From Porodaedalea pini (taxonomy: Eukaryota > Basidiomycota > Agaricomycetes > Hymenochaetales > Hymenochaetaceae): 64,000 bases of DNA. The stretch lies in assembly GCA_002794775.1 (NCBI GenBank), contig NBAY01000020.1, positions 531,554 to 595,553 on the forward strand, in the 5' to 3' direction. Positions 22,255 through 35,232 of the stretch are shown piece after piece (within the stretch, counting starts at the first letter, position 1; every line of letters begins with the position of its first letter). The translations under genes were made by a program, and so were the position numbers. The notes beneath the pieces were generated by a model. It was not told where the DNA came from and did not search any database. It worked only from the letters and a program-made list of their open reading frames with translations.

Positions 22255-25200
22255 AGGCATTTGATTTTTTATTGCGTTGTTGAATTGTTGAAATTTGTTT
22301 TTTTCTGTATACCATCGCTCATGACTCTCATGTTTACATATCTGTTCTCAGGCATTTTGTTCTCTGTACTCACTCTCGCACTGTGAACATTTACCACGAC
22401 ACCGTGTACATGTAGCTTTATTTGTTTAACATATTTTCTCCTCATTTCCAGTCAAGTCATGGTTTCAGCATGCGCATGTGGCTGTACACTTTACTCCATA
22501 TGAGGCAATTTATGGTCATAGATCAATGATCTGCCGCAGCCGACCCTCCCCTTCATCGCCTTCATACTGCACTACCGCCACCTTTCACCCCATCGATTCT
22601 CGAAGAATGCAGCTGCATACCAATCGAGCGAATCGGACTGGAATCTGTGCTGCAACTGCCACTGATCGTGCCTCGTCAGCTGTACTGATTTAATCATGCA
22701 TTTCTCCTCGGGTTGCGCCGACGCATCATGAACATTTTATTTGATGTACGGAACAACATACGCGTTGATATCAAGAACTCATCTGTGCTGGCGGAAATAC
22801 GGACACTGTCCGAATCGGATCCTTTGTCGCTGCAGTATCACATCAGCATGCACCGCAGGCCCCTCTTTTGCTTGGACTAAACGTAGGAGGTGGGAGATGA
22901 ACTACTGTTCTGGCATAATGTCGATGTCTCCGTGTCATGATGATCTCTGCGTCTCTAGAGCAACGTCGGTCTCCAACAAGATCTCTTACATAGTACAGGG
23001 GTGGAGCGATGGTATCATCGTCTGTGGAACTTGCTGCGACACTTCAAGGACAGCCTCCGTGCCTAGTTCAATGGCCGTAGCTAAGCTGCGGGTGCGTTCA
23101 AACTCTCACTTACTTAAGACTCTTGCTAGATATGCATTATCTTAAGGGGAATCAACCCTCTCACTGTACCTGGTGCGTTAGTGTTCACATGCGGTTGCGT
23201 TGCTTAACCACGAAGCGTTGATAGCAGCTGTTTTCTCAACTCGCCCATGTGCGATTTATGATATAGAAGACTCGGTATATTCGGACAGCAACTGCTGCCG
23301 GGTTGTATGCTCTGCGCGCTGACATTCTTGGCTGTGTTAGACGCCATTCCGTCTTTAGGTCTGGAAGCTCTCCGGGAGGAGCGGGTCGTACTCCCGTGAA
23401 TAACGAAATGAACTCGGATAGATGAGTTTCTATCTCTGGCGCCTTGCCCAGCGACGGAAACATCCACTGCCGTAACTATAAATCAGAATCCACCACGGTC
23501 AACTAGCTGGGTTGCTTCGAAGTGTTTGGATAGCCGAGACGATCGACCAGCGATGGGGCCTTATACCTGTGCGTCCGGCGGTACTTCTCGCGTCTGGTTC
23601 GCTGCACGGCGTGACGAGGTTGGAGGCGCACATCCTGATGCCTCCTATTCTATCCTAATTCTGCACCGCGCATGCTGCGCCCAGTGGCCTAACTGCTTCC
23701 CGTTTACCAAGATGCAACCGGCGGCAGTTTATACCGCCTTCTGACGTCCAATATCGATTAAGATCAACATAGGCAATTGGCATTTTTGGATTCTATCCGA
23801 CTTCGCAATCCGCAGCGCCGATCCGAACGTTGATCCTACGTAGAGCGCTTGTTGGCCACTTCTTCTGGCCTTGATTTCACCGGAGAACGGCGCTCAAAGA
23901 TGGTTATTAGAGAAGATATCTGTGTCTAATTAGAATTCATCTGTTGTCGACTAGGACGCGCTCTGATCCCGACGTCTTGCGCCTTAGCTCCCAAAATAAC
24001 TTACGAAAAATGGACATTTCGATCATCTGGCCGCACACCGTGCTCGTAGGCGTCTGCTGTTTTTGTCAACAATCCCAGATTGGGGTTTGAAACGATTGTG
24101 ATCATCTGCTCGATCGAGGCGCCCACAACTTTGTTGACTGACCGTCGTCGAGGAATTTGGGAGCTGTTTATCTTAGGACAAACGGGACGAGCGGGCTCTC
24201 ACTGCTGCTTCAGCATCCGCTTCTACTACGTACAGATCACAAGCCATCGAATGCGCCGGCACTTCACCTCCAATCCGCTAGAGCTCGCGCCCAGTCTTTT
24301 TTTAGCCCAATCGTCTTCCTCAGGGTCGCGTACTCTGCTACACGTTTGAGCTCTGGGAGACCGCACTTTCTTTCTAAATCAAGGATGATATTGCTGGACA
24401 AGGTTGCTCTGTGGGGAGCTCAGTCGGCGAGCACTTGGCTCGCCTGTTCCCGAGCCGATCTGTGCGCACCGCGGGTGATAGAGTGCGTGGAAACGGCGGT
24501 TTCGGCGTGCCCGACGCTTGCTGCGCAACTACCACAGCCCCCGATCGCGCGCCTCCCCGGCGGGAGAGGTGAGATCAAGCCATGAAGAAAGCCTAATTGC
24601 CGCCTGTGCTATGTTTGGCATCGGTCCGCGATAAGTGTACACTGCTTACACCAGGCGGCACCTCCCGCCTCCGTTCGGGACATGGTGGCCCGGTTCACTC
24701 AAGCAAAATTTACAGTGCGCAAAATCTCCGCTAGGCGCTCATACAATCTAAACCGAGTATCTCAAGGTCAAGTAGCGGCACTATCAGGCCCTGTCGATCT
24801 TCCGTATCGTGCTCGCTTGCGTCTAAGAAGCTACGCAACCTTTTTGTCGTTTGCCTTTGACTTTGCGACTTTGTATTTCGCCCTTTCTTGACGGAGGCGA
24901 AGCTGGATCATGTCATGGGCTGACAGCCGATGCAGGCGGGGATGACGTGGAGCCCCGTACGCAATCCGGATCCTTGATGCGTACGAGTGATCTGTCTGAG
25001 AATCTGTGTGCGTGTGTGTGCTCGAGGAGTACTTGGCGGGTGACTGCGGACGTGGTGGCGTTTGGGTTCGTTTTGAATCTCAGGCCGAAACGGGGACGTT
25101 ACGAGAAGAGCGAAGAACGCGGAAGTAGTGAGCTGAGTCTATTAGAAGTGTCACTGTGTGGTGGCGTTCGCGCTGATCTCTGCGGGATTCACTTTGAGGC

Positions 25201-26550
25201 ATTCTGACGAGTCGGACAGAGTCACAGAAAAGACAGATGGAACCAACATACAAAAAAAAAGAAAGAGAAGAACAGAAAAGGCAGCAGACAAGTCAACGAC
25301 GACAATGGGCTCGGATGTTTTTGCTTCGTTTTCGAGGTTTACGGAATCCCGTTCTTCCATCCAACCCTTCCGAATCGAAGGGCGGCGGAGAAGCATTGAA
25401 GCTGGTCAAGTATTCCATTTACTGACCGAGGCGCAGGCGCGTTAAAGCTCTCACCGCGCACAAGCACCGGCGCCGAGGATACAAACAACGTACAACTTAC
25501 ACATTCTCTGATCATCAGAATCTCGTTCCTGCTGAGAAGAAGAAAGGGAGGGAGGAGTGGAGGCTCCGAGGACGAGGATGAGGAGCCTGGATACGAAAAC
25601 GGAGGAATAACTGCGGGAGTCCATTCTTGACTGGTGTTTTTTGGAGCACCACCCCAGTCTTGTCTTCGTCAGATGTACAGCTTCTCGAATGAGCCATGGA
25701 ATATGGACCCCCATCAGCAGCGCAGGGAAAGAAGGCCACAAATAAGGGCCGGCGATCGGACTATGAGCGTGAAACAATCGGCACGTCCTCATTCATTATT
25801 TTTTCTCTCCTTTTTTTTTCCATTGAAAAGAGTCAAGAGGAGTTGATTCGCAAAATAGAGAAACAACAATGAGGTTGAATGGTGGCCCGGATTGCCTTAA
25901 AGCAAGCTATACCTTATGCGGATGTGTTCAGAGCTGCGTGCTGCGTGCTCACGGTTGTTCAGGACCATCACGAATCATGACGAATCAGCAGGGTCGCGGT
26001 CCGTGGAAAAACAGAAAAAGCAAAATAAAAATTGGAAAAAGAGAGAACCTAGTGCGTTTTTTCTGCATCATTCGTCCGCGGTTTACCCTTGGTAGTTACG
26101 TCAAAAATTGGGGTATAAATGATCGTGAGGGGGACCTGAGCCAGGTTGCGTACCTAGCGCTTGACAGTACTAGTGGCAGCTCTGACTGTGCGCTCTGTAT
26201 TCGGAAACAGAAAAGAGAATGAAATACATAGCATGCTCATGTGTATCAGGTGGCGAAAGCGGGAGGAGGACGAATATTAATGAGGAAGGGGCGGGGCGGC
26301 GGACGGCTGCCAGGTTTGGTTGTCAGGCTGACGGATTGAGCTTGAAACGGGTTTTCCTTTTATGGAAGCTAGAGTTGTTTGATGATGAAACATATGCATT
26401 TATCGTAGAATTGGATCTTAGGTTAACCCTATCCTGTGCGTACCAAATCTTCTGATCCGGTCAGTGCCACGGTAGGGAGCCAGGATTCAGGTTCTCAGAG
26501 AGGCAGCGCCTTTCAACAGTGCTTGAAGATCATCGGACGGGCTCCCAAGA
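22255..26550. other. 4.3 kb gene-poor tract
   Basis: No spliced gene can be built. A plus-strand frame at 22478 contains HFTPYEAIYGHRS, which resembles the end of a retroelement integrase core, so part of 22.4-24.6 kb may be an old LTR-element remnant, but I find no other domain or LTRs. Open frames at 23204-23467 (minus), 24157-24585 and 25869-26222 (plus) lack motifs. The right end is probably upstream regulatory DNA of the transcription factor gene. Confidence 0.35.
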
Positions 26551-26557
26551 TATAAGA
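26551..26557 (+). promoter_or_regulatory. TATA-like box of the Zn2Cys6 gene
   Basis: TATAAGA lies 84 bp upstream of the ATG at 26635, followed by a pyrimidine-rich leader. Confidence 0.4.
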
Positions 26558-26634
26558 CCCAACAACAGCTTTCTCCAATGAGCCCTTTCGTCCCCCTTCA
26601 ACCAAATTCTTTTCCTCTCCTCAATTCAAACACA

Positions 26635-28734
26635 ATGGCACAGGCTTTGCCCCAGTACGTCTCTCCATTCTTCATTCCTCGTCTCCGTTCTTTTTCGCGT
26701 CTCCTATTTCAAGATTTGTTCAGCGCTGCGGAGAAAGTTTTTTTTATTGACATTTTCCCCTTCTGCCCATCTCGTTTGACAGCGCGATCATGTATACTGC
26801 CGGCCAGCAGCAGGTTCATTACCTGCCTCAATACTATTCGACGCCCTACGCGCAATACGCTCCTTCGTCCTATCCGGAACGCACGCTCAAGGCCGAACGC
26901 AGACGTCCGAAATACACGCGCAGCAAAACGGGCTGCTTGACGTGCAGGAAGAAGAAAGTCAAGGTTCGTAACTGAGCCATCAGCGCGCTCTGCTTTGAAT
27001 ACTGTTTTCTTGCGCCGCCCGAATTATATCGGCTCTATCCTCGTCCTATCCTGTCCTGTCTTATCGTATGGAATCACTGATTTCATGTGTTCGTTACAGT
27101 GTGATGAAACAAAGCCTGCCTGCCAACGCTGCAGCAACTCGCAACTCACTGTAAGTCCTATGTTTAATTCAGGACTCCCCCCGGCATCCACTTCATTTCC
27201 CTCGTGTTTCTCGCCCCGCGCTTTCCGCGAGCTCTAGCAACAACCCGTGTCTTCTTTTTACCTTCTGCATGTGCTGATTGCTGACCTATTTATTGTTCTT
27301 ATTGTATTCTCGAATTCGAAACACAAACACACATGTGCGCGTGCAACCAAAACAGTGTACTTGGCCTGAAATCCCGCCGCCCAAGAAGAAGGCTCCCTCG
27401 CGCAAGGGCCGCTCTCCTGCTGATCAGGGCTACTCGACCTCCACGAGCGAGGCGGGAACGTCGTCTCTGTCGCCGACGGACGAGAACGACATGGACGGAA
27501 CACCGCAGCCATCGTTCAAATCAGAGGCGCCATCACCCGAGATAGGGCGGGAGGGCGCGTCCGCCACGCCCGCATTGGCATTCGCCGATCCAAACATGTT
27601 GCAAGTTGAAGCAGGCTTGTCGAGCGACCGGCGACACAGGTACGTGTTTTTTTTTCTTGACAACGCCCGTTTATCCCCCGCCGTCACGTTCCAGTTGCTG
27701 ATTTTGTCGTGTTCGTTGCAAACAGCGAGCCGCACCTCATGCCTCTCGCACCATCAGCGATTGAGACTCGGCGTCGCAGGTGATCACCCATTCTCCTTTG
27801 ATTATTTGTTTAATTTGCTTGCTGACGCCCTGAACGAATTTGCAAATTGTGCAATTTCCAAAATAGTATGGCAGATATCATGGATGGCCAACATTACGCA
27901 CACCACAACTCGCACCAGCAGAACCAGCACCAGCACCAACACCAGCAGCACAGTCACAACCACGTCGTCAGCACGGGCAATGGCGCGCTCGGGCTTTCGT
28001 TGAACCAGTTAGCGCACGGGGGTGCCGGTTTGGGCACACGGCCATCGACGCCTAATGAGTTCCTGTACCCCCAAGTCCATACGCACGTCCATAGGGTGCA
28101 GCATGCACCACCGCCCTCGTCCGGCTTTGCGGCTTACACGTCCACGGGGAACGTCACGATTATCCCCAACATCAGCAGCGGAAGCACGTCGTCGCGCCCT
28201 TCAACCGCGGCCAGCTCGCTTTCGCTCTCGCACTCTCTCCACCAAACATCCGCCGGCTCGCGACCCTCCACTGCTGGATCCCATGTTGGTGCGGGCGCGG
28301 GCGCCCAGATGACGGGCCATCAGTATATGCATCGCCCCGCGAGCTCCGGCGGCGGGTCAGGCGCGGCCGACTACTCCTCGCTGGGCTTCTCTCCGTTCTC
28401 ATTCCAGCTAGGTCGCAACCCAGGTGATGTATCATTCGATGCTGCAAATGCAATGGGTGGATACGCGAGCGCGTGCATATCGCGCCCGTCGACCGCAAAC
28501 TCCGCCCCATCGGCGTCGGTGTCACCCTACATGCGACACGGAGCAATGCCGATGGATGGCTCCGGCGGCATGGGAGTGGAACGCTGGCACGCATCGCCAC
28601 TGCTCGGACAGGCGCCGCTCGCGCAGCCGCAGCCGCATGCGGTCGACGGATCTGGGATAGGCGGCTACTTCCAGCAGATGATGCACTCGCCGCCGCAGCA
28701 TTCGCGGACCCATTCCCCGGCGTGGGCTTGCTGA
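26635..28734 (+). CDS. Zn2Cys6 binuclear-cluster transcription factor, 485 aa
   Basis: Exons 26635-26654, 26783-26963, 27100-27150, 27356-27639, 27726-27779 and 27867-28734 give 1458 nt in frame; all introns are GT-AG. The DNA-binding cluster is CX2CX6CX6CX2CX6C with C58, C61, C68, C75, C78 and C85, preceded by a basic KAERRRPKYTRSKTG stretch; two introns cut the cluster exactly before C68 and before C85, so correct splicing is needed for zinc binding. Downstream are a KKKAPSRKGRS basic patch, a Ser/Thr/Pro/Glu region, a His/Gln-rich stretch (around HQQNQHQHQHQQHSH) and long Gly/Ser/Pro low-complexity regions. No fungal-specific middle homology domain (Fungal_trans) is visible, and no leucine-zipper-like dimer helix is clear. 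It should be a nuclear regulator; targets are unknown. Confidence 0.88.
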
Positions 28735-31700
28735 GCTGGGTCCTCATACGCGTCCGCGTGAGCCGCTTTGCCTAGTATAAGTCGAATCTCCCTTATGAAC
28801 GCCATGCCCTCAACTTTATGTTTATGCCTGCCTGCTTCGTCGACACAACAAGGTCGCGTCGAACCCTCTGGCAAATATCAATGCTTTCACATCACTCCTC
28901 TCCATTCCAATTCTGTTCTCCCTTCCACGTTCATTGTTACTTATCACGTCTCTCCTTCTCTTCTTTTCCTCCTTACCTAGTGTCCAAAAATTAAGTATTA
29001 TTATTTCATAATTTGTCCATAAGCTCCATTTCCGTCCAGCTTCTCACGATCTTCCAAGGCTCTCTTTACCGTGACTCGTATACCTTATTTCAACCACATA
29101 GTTAATCGTACTAATTATTCTTGCCCTCGACTCCGACCTCGCCCTTCACTCACTCACTGACATTTGAGATACCCCCCCATGGCCATTGACTTGACCTGTT
29201 CATAGTACCCCTTGCATATTACATTAGCGTACGGTCCCCTCTGTATTGCTCGCATACAATCGTAACAAAGTTAGAAACCTTCCATTCCTCAGGGACTGCA
29301 GCCTTTGAATATAAGTCTGCGCGTTAATAGATATCTATCGCCGTTCATTTCTGAAAGAGCGTCCTTGAGCCACTGACGCAGTTAGTCTTGATGGGGCCGA
29401 GGCGAAATAATTATTACTCTAATTACCTACCATCATTATTCATGCGAGTCGTCAAGTTAACACAGGAAAAGGCGCTGGGCAGCGGGGAAGCGCTTGCTCG
29501 AGATCACTGCGTAGATGCTCAACATAAGGGCGATACAGATTAATATGATTTCGGGTCGAAGTAGCGGTCTCGACATTACTGTGACAGCGTGGCGCAGTCC
29601 TCGGCGATTAGGGGGTGCGCCCGGGTCTCTGATTAACTGCGAGCAGCAACAAACAGAACATGCAGACGAGCCTGCACGTAATTGATGGGAGAACCAGAAG
29701 TGCGAGCGACGCGCGAGTGACTCCGCACAGGTGATACGGCTGCGACGCGTTCTGTGAATATCAGCATCAAAAAATATCAATGTGCAAGGTAGGAAACAAG
29801 CTTCGAAGGAGGTACAATATATATGCCGTAAGATGGGGAGATAGCAGACGAAATCAATGTTGTCTGCTCCGCTGGGAGACAAAGACATAGTACATGACTC
29901 CCGTCCATACGACGGGAAGATTTGGTGAAGCAGCGTCAGGAGGTACATATGTTAACAGATCTAGAAGGGCGCTGAATGAACAGGTGGCCGGCCAGGAAGC
30001 TTGCGATGATGGATACCGTCGACACGACCTTCGTTCCAACCTTGTCTCCTCATACAGATGGATGTTCGCGATGAAAAAATGATCTTCTCCCTTCAAATGA
30101 ATGAGACCCTTTAAACTTTACCCTGCCAAACTATAAACCACGGCGCGTATGATAAGCTCAAGCTTGGTGAGATGATGGGGCAGATACCTAGATAGAAGGG
30201 GGGGGGGGGGGGAAGGACGCACTCTATTCCCATTCCATACTGATATGAAAGCGTTTCCCGCGCGCTAAAATCGCCGCCCATGGACGGGTGGAAATCTCCA
30301 TCCTTACACAGGGTCGTGCGGCCGGGTTCCGACAAACTTTGTTAGGGCTGAGACCGGTTCAACTGGTGGGCTAACTCCCTGATCCACCGGGCGCCCGTGT
30401 GAGGGGGCCAATGCTAGTGCACAGCCCGCCTGACTTGGTGCTGACCGTGTGTGACCTCTCCACTAGTATCTCGTGGAATGCGCAGGACTCTGCATTTTGA
30501 ACGAGTACTCTAGCAATCATGGCTCCCTCCTCGACCCTCTCTGCTCGTCCCGCTTGCTGCTTCCTGCCTGAACTGGACTTCACGATAGCTAGGCGCTGAA
30601 ATTCGCCAACGAGGTTCAAACGAATTCGAGCTTCCCCTCCCCACATGTCATGCATAGTGAGTCGCCCTGGTTGTCCAGGTCGTCTTGAGCAGTACAGCCG
30701 CGGAGAACGATGTTATTCACAGGCGCGAGGTCCGCTGCCGTTGTGGACACAGCGTTAAGCGGGTAGACTCGGACACGCAGTCCATCATTCCCAGAACTCC
30801 TTCCAAGCCCGATGAACGTTGTCCAAAAGAACAAACGCACACTGGTCAAGGTTGGCATGCCATGCTGGTCGTTACTCCCACCACGGTCTAGGAATCTGGG
30901 AAATCCCTAGACCGTCGCGGCGACTCCGTTGAGGCGAAACACTATGGTACTATGGAAATTACCTATTTTTGCGGTTGAATGACAAGGCGCTGCGGGATGG
31001 GTCGATGGCCGAAGACATCCCCGACGTGTTAGGAGATGCAGAGGTATTTTGGTTAAATGGTCAGTTGAATATCCAACGAGCCGGACTCACTTGACCACTG
31101 ACTCGCGATATGCACAGGACAGAAAGATGGGTTTTGCAGAAGAAGCCACTAGTTCATTCCGAGATGGACGCAGCATGACGAGAAGCGTGCAGCAAACAGC
31201 GTAAATGGATCCTTCCTTCCTTAAGGTATGTCGTAACTGTTCTCGTCATTGATTTCATTGGCTTTAGGATTCAGAACAGAACGATGTGACGAAGAGCACG
31301 CCGACTAGCGCAAAGCGATCATGTCCGTTCTGGATGCCGTGTGAATAGACACACGATTTGGAATTAGGAATCTCCTGAGATATGAATTTATCGTCGTTCA
31401 GGCCTTCAATGGAGTGAGAGAAATCGAGCAATTGCGCTCGACTTCGGTATTTGGGCGTCTACAAAAGTGGAGATCCAACAGATGCACCTCGACCATCGTG
31501 AAAGCGATTTCGAGTACTATACATCAAGAGAGCGCTGGAAGGGCCGAGTCTCCTCCAGCTTTAGAATCCGGATAAGGTGTGTGCGTTAGTGTGGTATTTG
31601 TGGATAATATTTTCCAAAAGTATTGTGCTTGGCTTCTCGCCGTTTGCAGCACCATCTACCACCATGACAATGTCGAGACGACTGATGTGAATTCTGCAGT

Positions 31701-32936
31701 ATCTTAACAATGCACCTCTTGAGATAGTTTCTCATTCTGCTGATTGATCACTAGTGCGCAGAATTAAAAAGCGTAGTGAACGCTTGAACAAAGTGACAAG
31801 TCCGAGTCGGATCCTTAGTAGACAAGTCGACATCGTTGCTTCGTCGCTGAGATACAACGTCTAAGTCTGTCAAGGCAGTTGCCTGAGAATTGAGACGCGT
31901 ATACATGAGTCACTGATAACGTCCTGAAGGACCTGCCGAGTAAACTTGATGCGTTGCAAATTAAAGCATGCACTGGCAGTGACTCCGAGGCTTAGACGAC
32001 GGCATGATGCCCGAGATCAGCCGTAAAATCACGTGTGATCTGTCTCTAAATGTTCAAACTCCGCGTCGCGTGGAGAAACGCGCTTCTCACGTGCTGTGTC
32101 GCACCATTCCTCCCGATCAATTCGCAATGACCGAGCCTTTCTACCACATGTTGTTATCCCCACAGGCTCAAATGGCGCACAGCTCATCTCGAGATCCATC
32201 AGCGTCACATTGGCAAAGAGCAGGACAAAACTTCAAAATATCACAAGATCCGTGGAATGCAGGGCTCGGACACAAGCTCCGATCGATGTCTGTTGGACGG
32301 GGCTCTCGGATGTCGCCTTGTCTGTGCACAAGCCGTGAAGTTTTGCGCCTTAGGCACCCTCAAGACCGGCACTTATTTTGCATGTCGATGCGTTCCTCAA
32401 TTTTCACCGCGGCCGCAGGGACATCACTAGCTGGCAGTGGCACGACCGTGATGCTCCTGTCAGATGAAGACCGATCGCTCCGGAGTGAGTCGTGCACTGT
32501 CTGGACCAGCGGCGTTGGCCTGACCTGAAACGCATGCGCGGACATGAACAGTCGCTATTCGGACGCTGCTCGGCGACGGCCGACAGGGAGATGGTGTATG
32601 AAGAGGTATGAATTTAATTCAACACACCAATTGTCGCCAACCTGTGTCCCATATGTACCTTGACCCAGCACCTCCGAAACACCCCAGCACCGTTAGCAAG
32701 TGTCCGACGACAACGCGACCAGCACGACCTTCCGTTCCAGGATCCCGGAAACCAATGATATGTCCAACACACGACCACCACCGTCATCTTCGCCCTGAGT
32801 TCGGCACCTACGCTTCAGTTCTTCTTCCATGCTTCCTTCCTCTTTGTTCGATAAGTTTCGCAGGATCGGCGACGATTGGATTAAGTGAATGTGCAATTGC
32901 GACATAATAAAAAAGGAGTATGCAGCGGCCGGTGTT
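28735..32936. other. 4.2 kb gene-poor tract
   Basis: Begins with the probable 3' UTR of the transcription factor gene. A run of 15 G lies at 30198-30212. Open frames at 29457-29948 (minus, ending in a hydrophobic segment), 30371-30655 (minus), 32004-32528 (plus) and 32360-32545 (minus) have no motifs and no convincing splice sites. No RNA gene recognised. Confidence 0.35.
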
Positions 32937-33182
32937 CTACCAGTCCGCGTTGGATCCGTTACCGCGCTTCCAGTCCGCGTTGCCATTGCCTCGCTTCAGT
33001 TCACTCGAAGCCTGAAGGGATGCGTGAGTTGAAGCGAACGCGACAGAGAAAATTGTGTTTTCTTAGAAAGAGTTGAGGCGAAATAAGACTAGTGGGTGAC
33101 GTACATCGGGCGCGGCTATGGGCGCTGCAGTAGCAAGGGCGGCGAGCGAGAGGAGCGTGAGGACGAGGTTTCGTAGGTGCAT
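32937..33182 (-). CDS. secreted Kex2-processed repeat peptide precursor, 50 aa
   Basis: Exon 1 (33182-33105, 26 codons) encodes a textbook signal peptide, MHLRNLVLTLLSLAALATAA, then PIAAPD, and ends at a GTACGT donor. The intron (33104-33012, 93 nt) ends CTTCAG and joins in phase 0. Exon 2 (33011-32937) encodes ASSEL, then KR, GNGNADW, KR, GNGSNADW and a TAG stop. Two dibasic KR sites precede near-identical 7- and 8-residue peptides. This is the design of fungal precursors cut by the Golgi protease Kex2, including mating factors, KEP proteins and dikaritin-type RiPP precursors. There is no CaaX end, so it is not an agaricomycete B-type pheromone. No UstY-like (DUF3328) oxidase is visible nearby, so whether the peptides are linear or modified is open. 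Short length leaves some doubt. Confidence 0.75.
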
Positions 33183-34018
33183 CGCAGGATAGACTTGTAT
33201 TTCCGCGAGCGAGCAAGGTGGGTGTAGTGAGTGCAGACGTTGAAAGATAAAGACGAAAACGGGAAAACGAGCGTGTGGAATAAGTTATCGAGGGTTGCGG
33301 GCGCTGTTAATATTGCGACAGCATGGTATGCTTAATTCAATAATTGATAAGTTCGCTTTTGTCATGCCATCATTCCTGGCGAGCTTCTTTTGACTGTCCG
33401 GGTCTCCGATAGGCCACGAGAGGCTTCTGCCTGGAGTTTCTGCCGACTGCGCGACACGTGCGCCCAGTGCCCACCCTGTGATCGGGTTCCTGGGATGGGG
33501 CAACGTCTGCTGAGCATCAGAACTTGTAGAAAATACCAAATGGATACAGATCTCGGAAGAATGAATGAATTGCAAAGTACGTCTGCCAGTGGGGGCAACA
33601 CTTTTGTGTTACAAGCATCAAGAATAGGTAGGATTAATATTAAGTAGGAGCAAGGATCCAGACTTGGTTAATCAACAAAAGCCATCCGACAAAAGGTCAA
33701 TTATGTGCACACAAGGCCAAGAAAGCACGCAACTGATACAACGATTGGTTCAAGAAATAATGATTAGCTAGAGAGATTCGAACGCCCATATCGACTTGCT
33801 ATGTCCTCTTCAAGCCCCGCGCGCTCGTACTCGCCCTCTACTCTGCACGCTCTTCGCATACTCTGCCAGCTCCTCCTTTTCTCCTCCCTGATGCTCAACA
33901 TCGTAGGACCATCCGCATCATTATCCAGCCAGTTCGCGCGAAACGCCGGCCGGGATTACTATCTGTTTTCGTGAATGTGCGCACCAGACCAATTGCCTGC
34001 CCGAGGAGCTAGATTTTA
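33183..34018. other. intergenic region
   Basis: Contains the upstream region of the peptide precursor (pyrimidine-rich leader on the minus strand) and no supported gene. Overlapping open frames at 33285-33647 show no motif. Confidence 0.4.
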
Positions 34019-34499
34019 TCAGTGTTCGCGAGCACCTCGAATGGAGAGTGCCTTGATTTCTGCGTGGCGGAAGAACGTCTTTAGGGAGCCTTGGATTGAT
34101 TCGTAGCGCAGCTTGGCGACGTCCTTGTCCGTACGCCCGTACGCGCTTTTCGCTGGAGGGGAGAGTAAACATGTTCGGTTTTGCTGATGTTAGACAAACA
34201 ACCCTCAGGATGGAGAAAAAGGTCGGCGCACCGTCACTCTTATACATTCCCTTTATTGGTTTTAAATGGTGGCATCGCGAGCAGTGGGATAAGAACAGCA
34301 AAAATCTACAAAGAAACACGTCACGCACCAGAGTACCTTTTGGCCACCGGAAATCCTCCCAGTTCTTTTTGGCCTCCTTCTTCAACTTGCGCTCGAAACG
34401 CAGCAGCTCTGCCTCCTCTTTCTCTTCCTCTGTCAATTTATTGCGCGGCGTGCGCTCCTTCTTAGCTTTGGGAGACGGTTCACGGTACGCGCAGCACAA
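34019..34499 (-). CDS. partial gene, basic/charged hypothetical protein, 5' end not found
   Basis: The minus strand gives exon 34499(or later)-34337 encoding a Lys/Glu-rich helix (NKLTEEEKEEAELLRFERK and KKNWEDFRWPK), a GTACTC donor, a 184 nt intron and a final exon 34152-34019 (KSAYGRTDKDVAKLRYESI, then QGSLKTFFRHAEIKALSI). The join is in phase and the splice acceptor CTCCAG is good. Reading upstream in frame meets TAA within a few codons of 34499, and no ATG precedes it, so either another exon lies further right or the 5' part was lost where the AT-rich island begins. No domain recognised. Confidence 0.45.
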
Positions 34500-35232
34500 C
34501 TTTTACTGCAATAGGCTGGCATCGGGATGATTAAAGAGGGGGAAAAAAAGAGTAGAGGCCGTTTAAGAAGAAAGTGAATGCTAGAAGATGATAAACTTAG
34601 TGCTACAACTAGTACAAGTCGAGAGGGCGCGTCGAGACGCGTCGCGTAACTGTAACGTCTATTGACGCGTTCATCACAAAAATCTGCAGAGTATTATAAC
34701 TAATTATATTCAATTATAAGTCTTAAAAGACATGTAATACATATAATCATTTCGGGCATAATTATAGAGCAATAAAATCTGAACTCCATCTTACAATCCA
34801 CCATAATACTTACCGAAAAGCATAACAGTCATACCAAATTATAATATATCAAAACACTTATGAGAGATTTTAATACATGATAAGACTTTCAATAGAGTAT
34901 AAGTTAGTGGAAGTATTGCAGACTTATATATAATTAAATAAATTCTAAAGTCAGGATTACAAGGCGGCAGAAGAGTTGTCGGAGTTATAAAAGCAAGAAA
35001 TTACTTATAATGCTTTCTAATTGATGGTGATGCGCACTGTCGGTTCTCATGTGTATAATAGTTATAGCTCACTTAGCAGCAGTTGTCGTGGATGACAATT
35101 AGATGGAAGTATTGGAATAGAATGAAATTGAAATAGCACATAACAATATGCGACCAACGATAGGGAAAATAGAAATAGCTGTTCAAGATGGATGGTATCG
35201 GATTGAATGTGAGCGGAAATTTCAATCAAAAT
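34500..35232. other. AT-rich island
   Basis: About 34640-35010 is markedly AT-rich compared with flanking genes, with many TATA and TTATAA runs but no LTR ends, inverted terminal repeats or coding frame that I can define. It separates the truncated gene at 34 kb from the interrupted gene to its right. Confidence 0.45.

Noticed and set aside
22478..22693. TPYEAIYGHRS frame resembling an integrase end
   Set aside because: Only one short motif, with no RT, LTR or other integrase part nearby; not enough to call a retroelement.
29457..29948. 163-aa minus-strand frame with a C-terminal hydrophobic segment
   Set aside because: Cys/Arg-rich composition, no coherent domain and no supported promoter or introns.
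30330..30420. GGTTCAACTGG and similar tRNA B-box-like words
   Set aside because: No matching A box or acceptor stem; no tRNA fold can be drawn.
32004..32528. 174-aa plus-strand frame
   Set aside because: No motif and overlapped by an equally open minus-strand frame at 32360-32545.
32360..32545. Possible C-terminal exon on the minus strand (AAAVKIEERIDMQ) near the peptide precursor
   Set aside because: Protein-like, with an acceptor-like TTTCAG, but no partner exon was found, so no gene or peptide-tailoring role can be supported.
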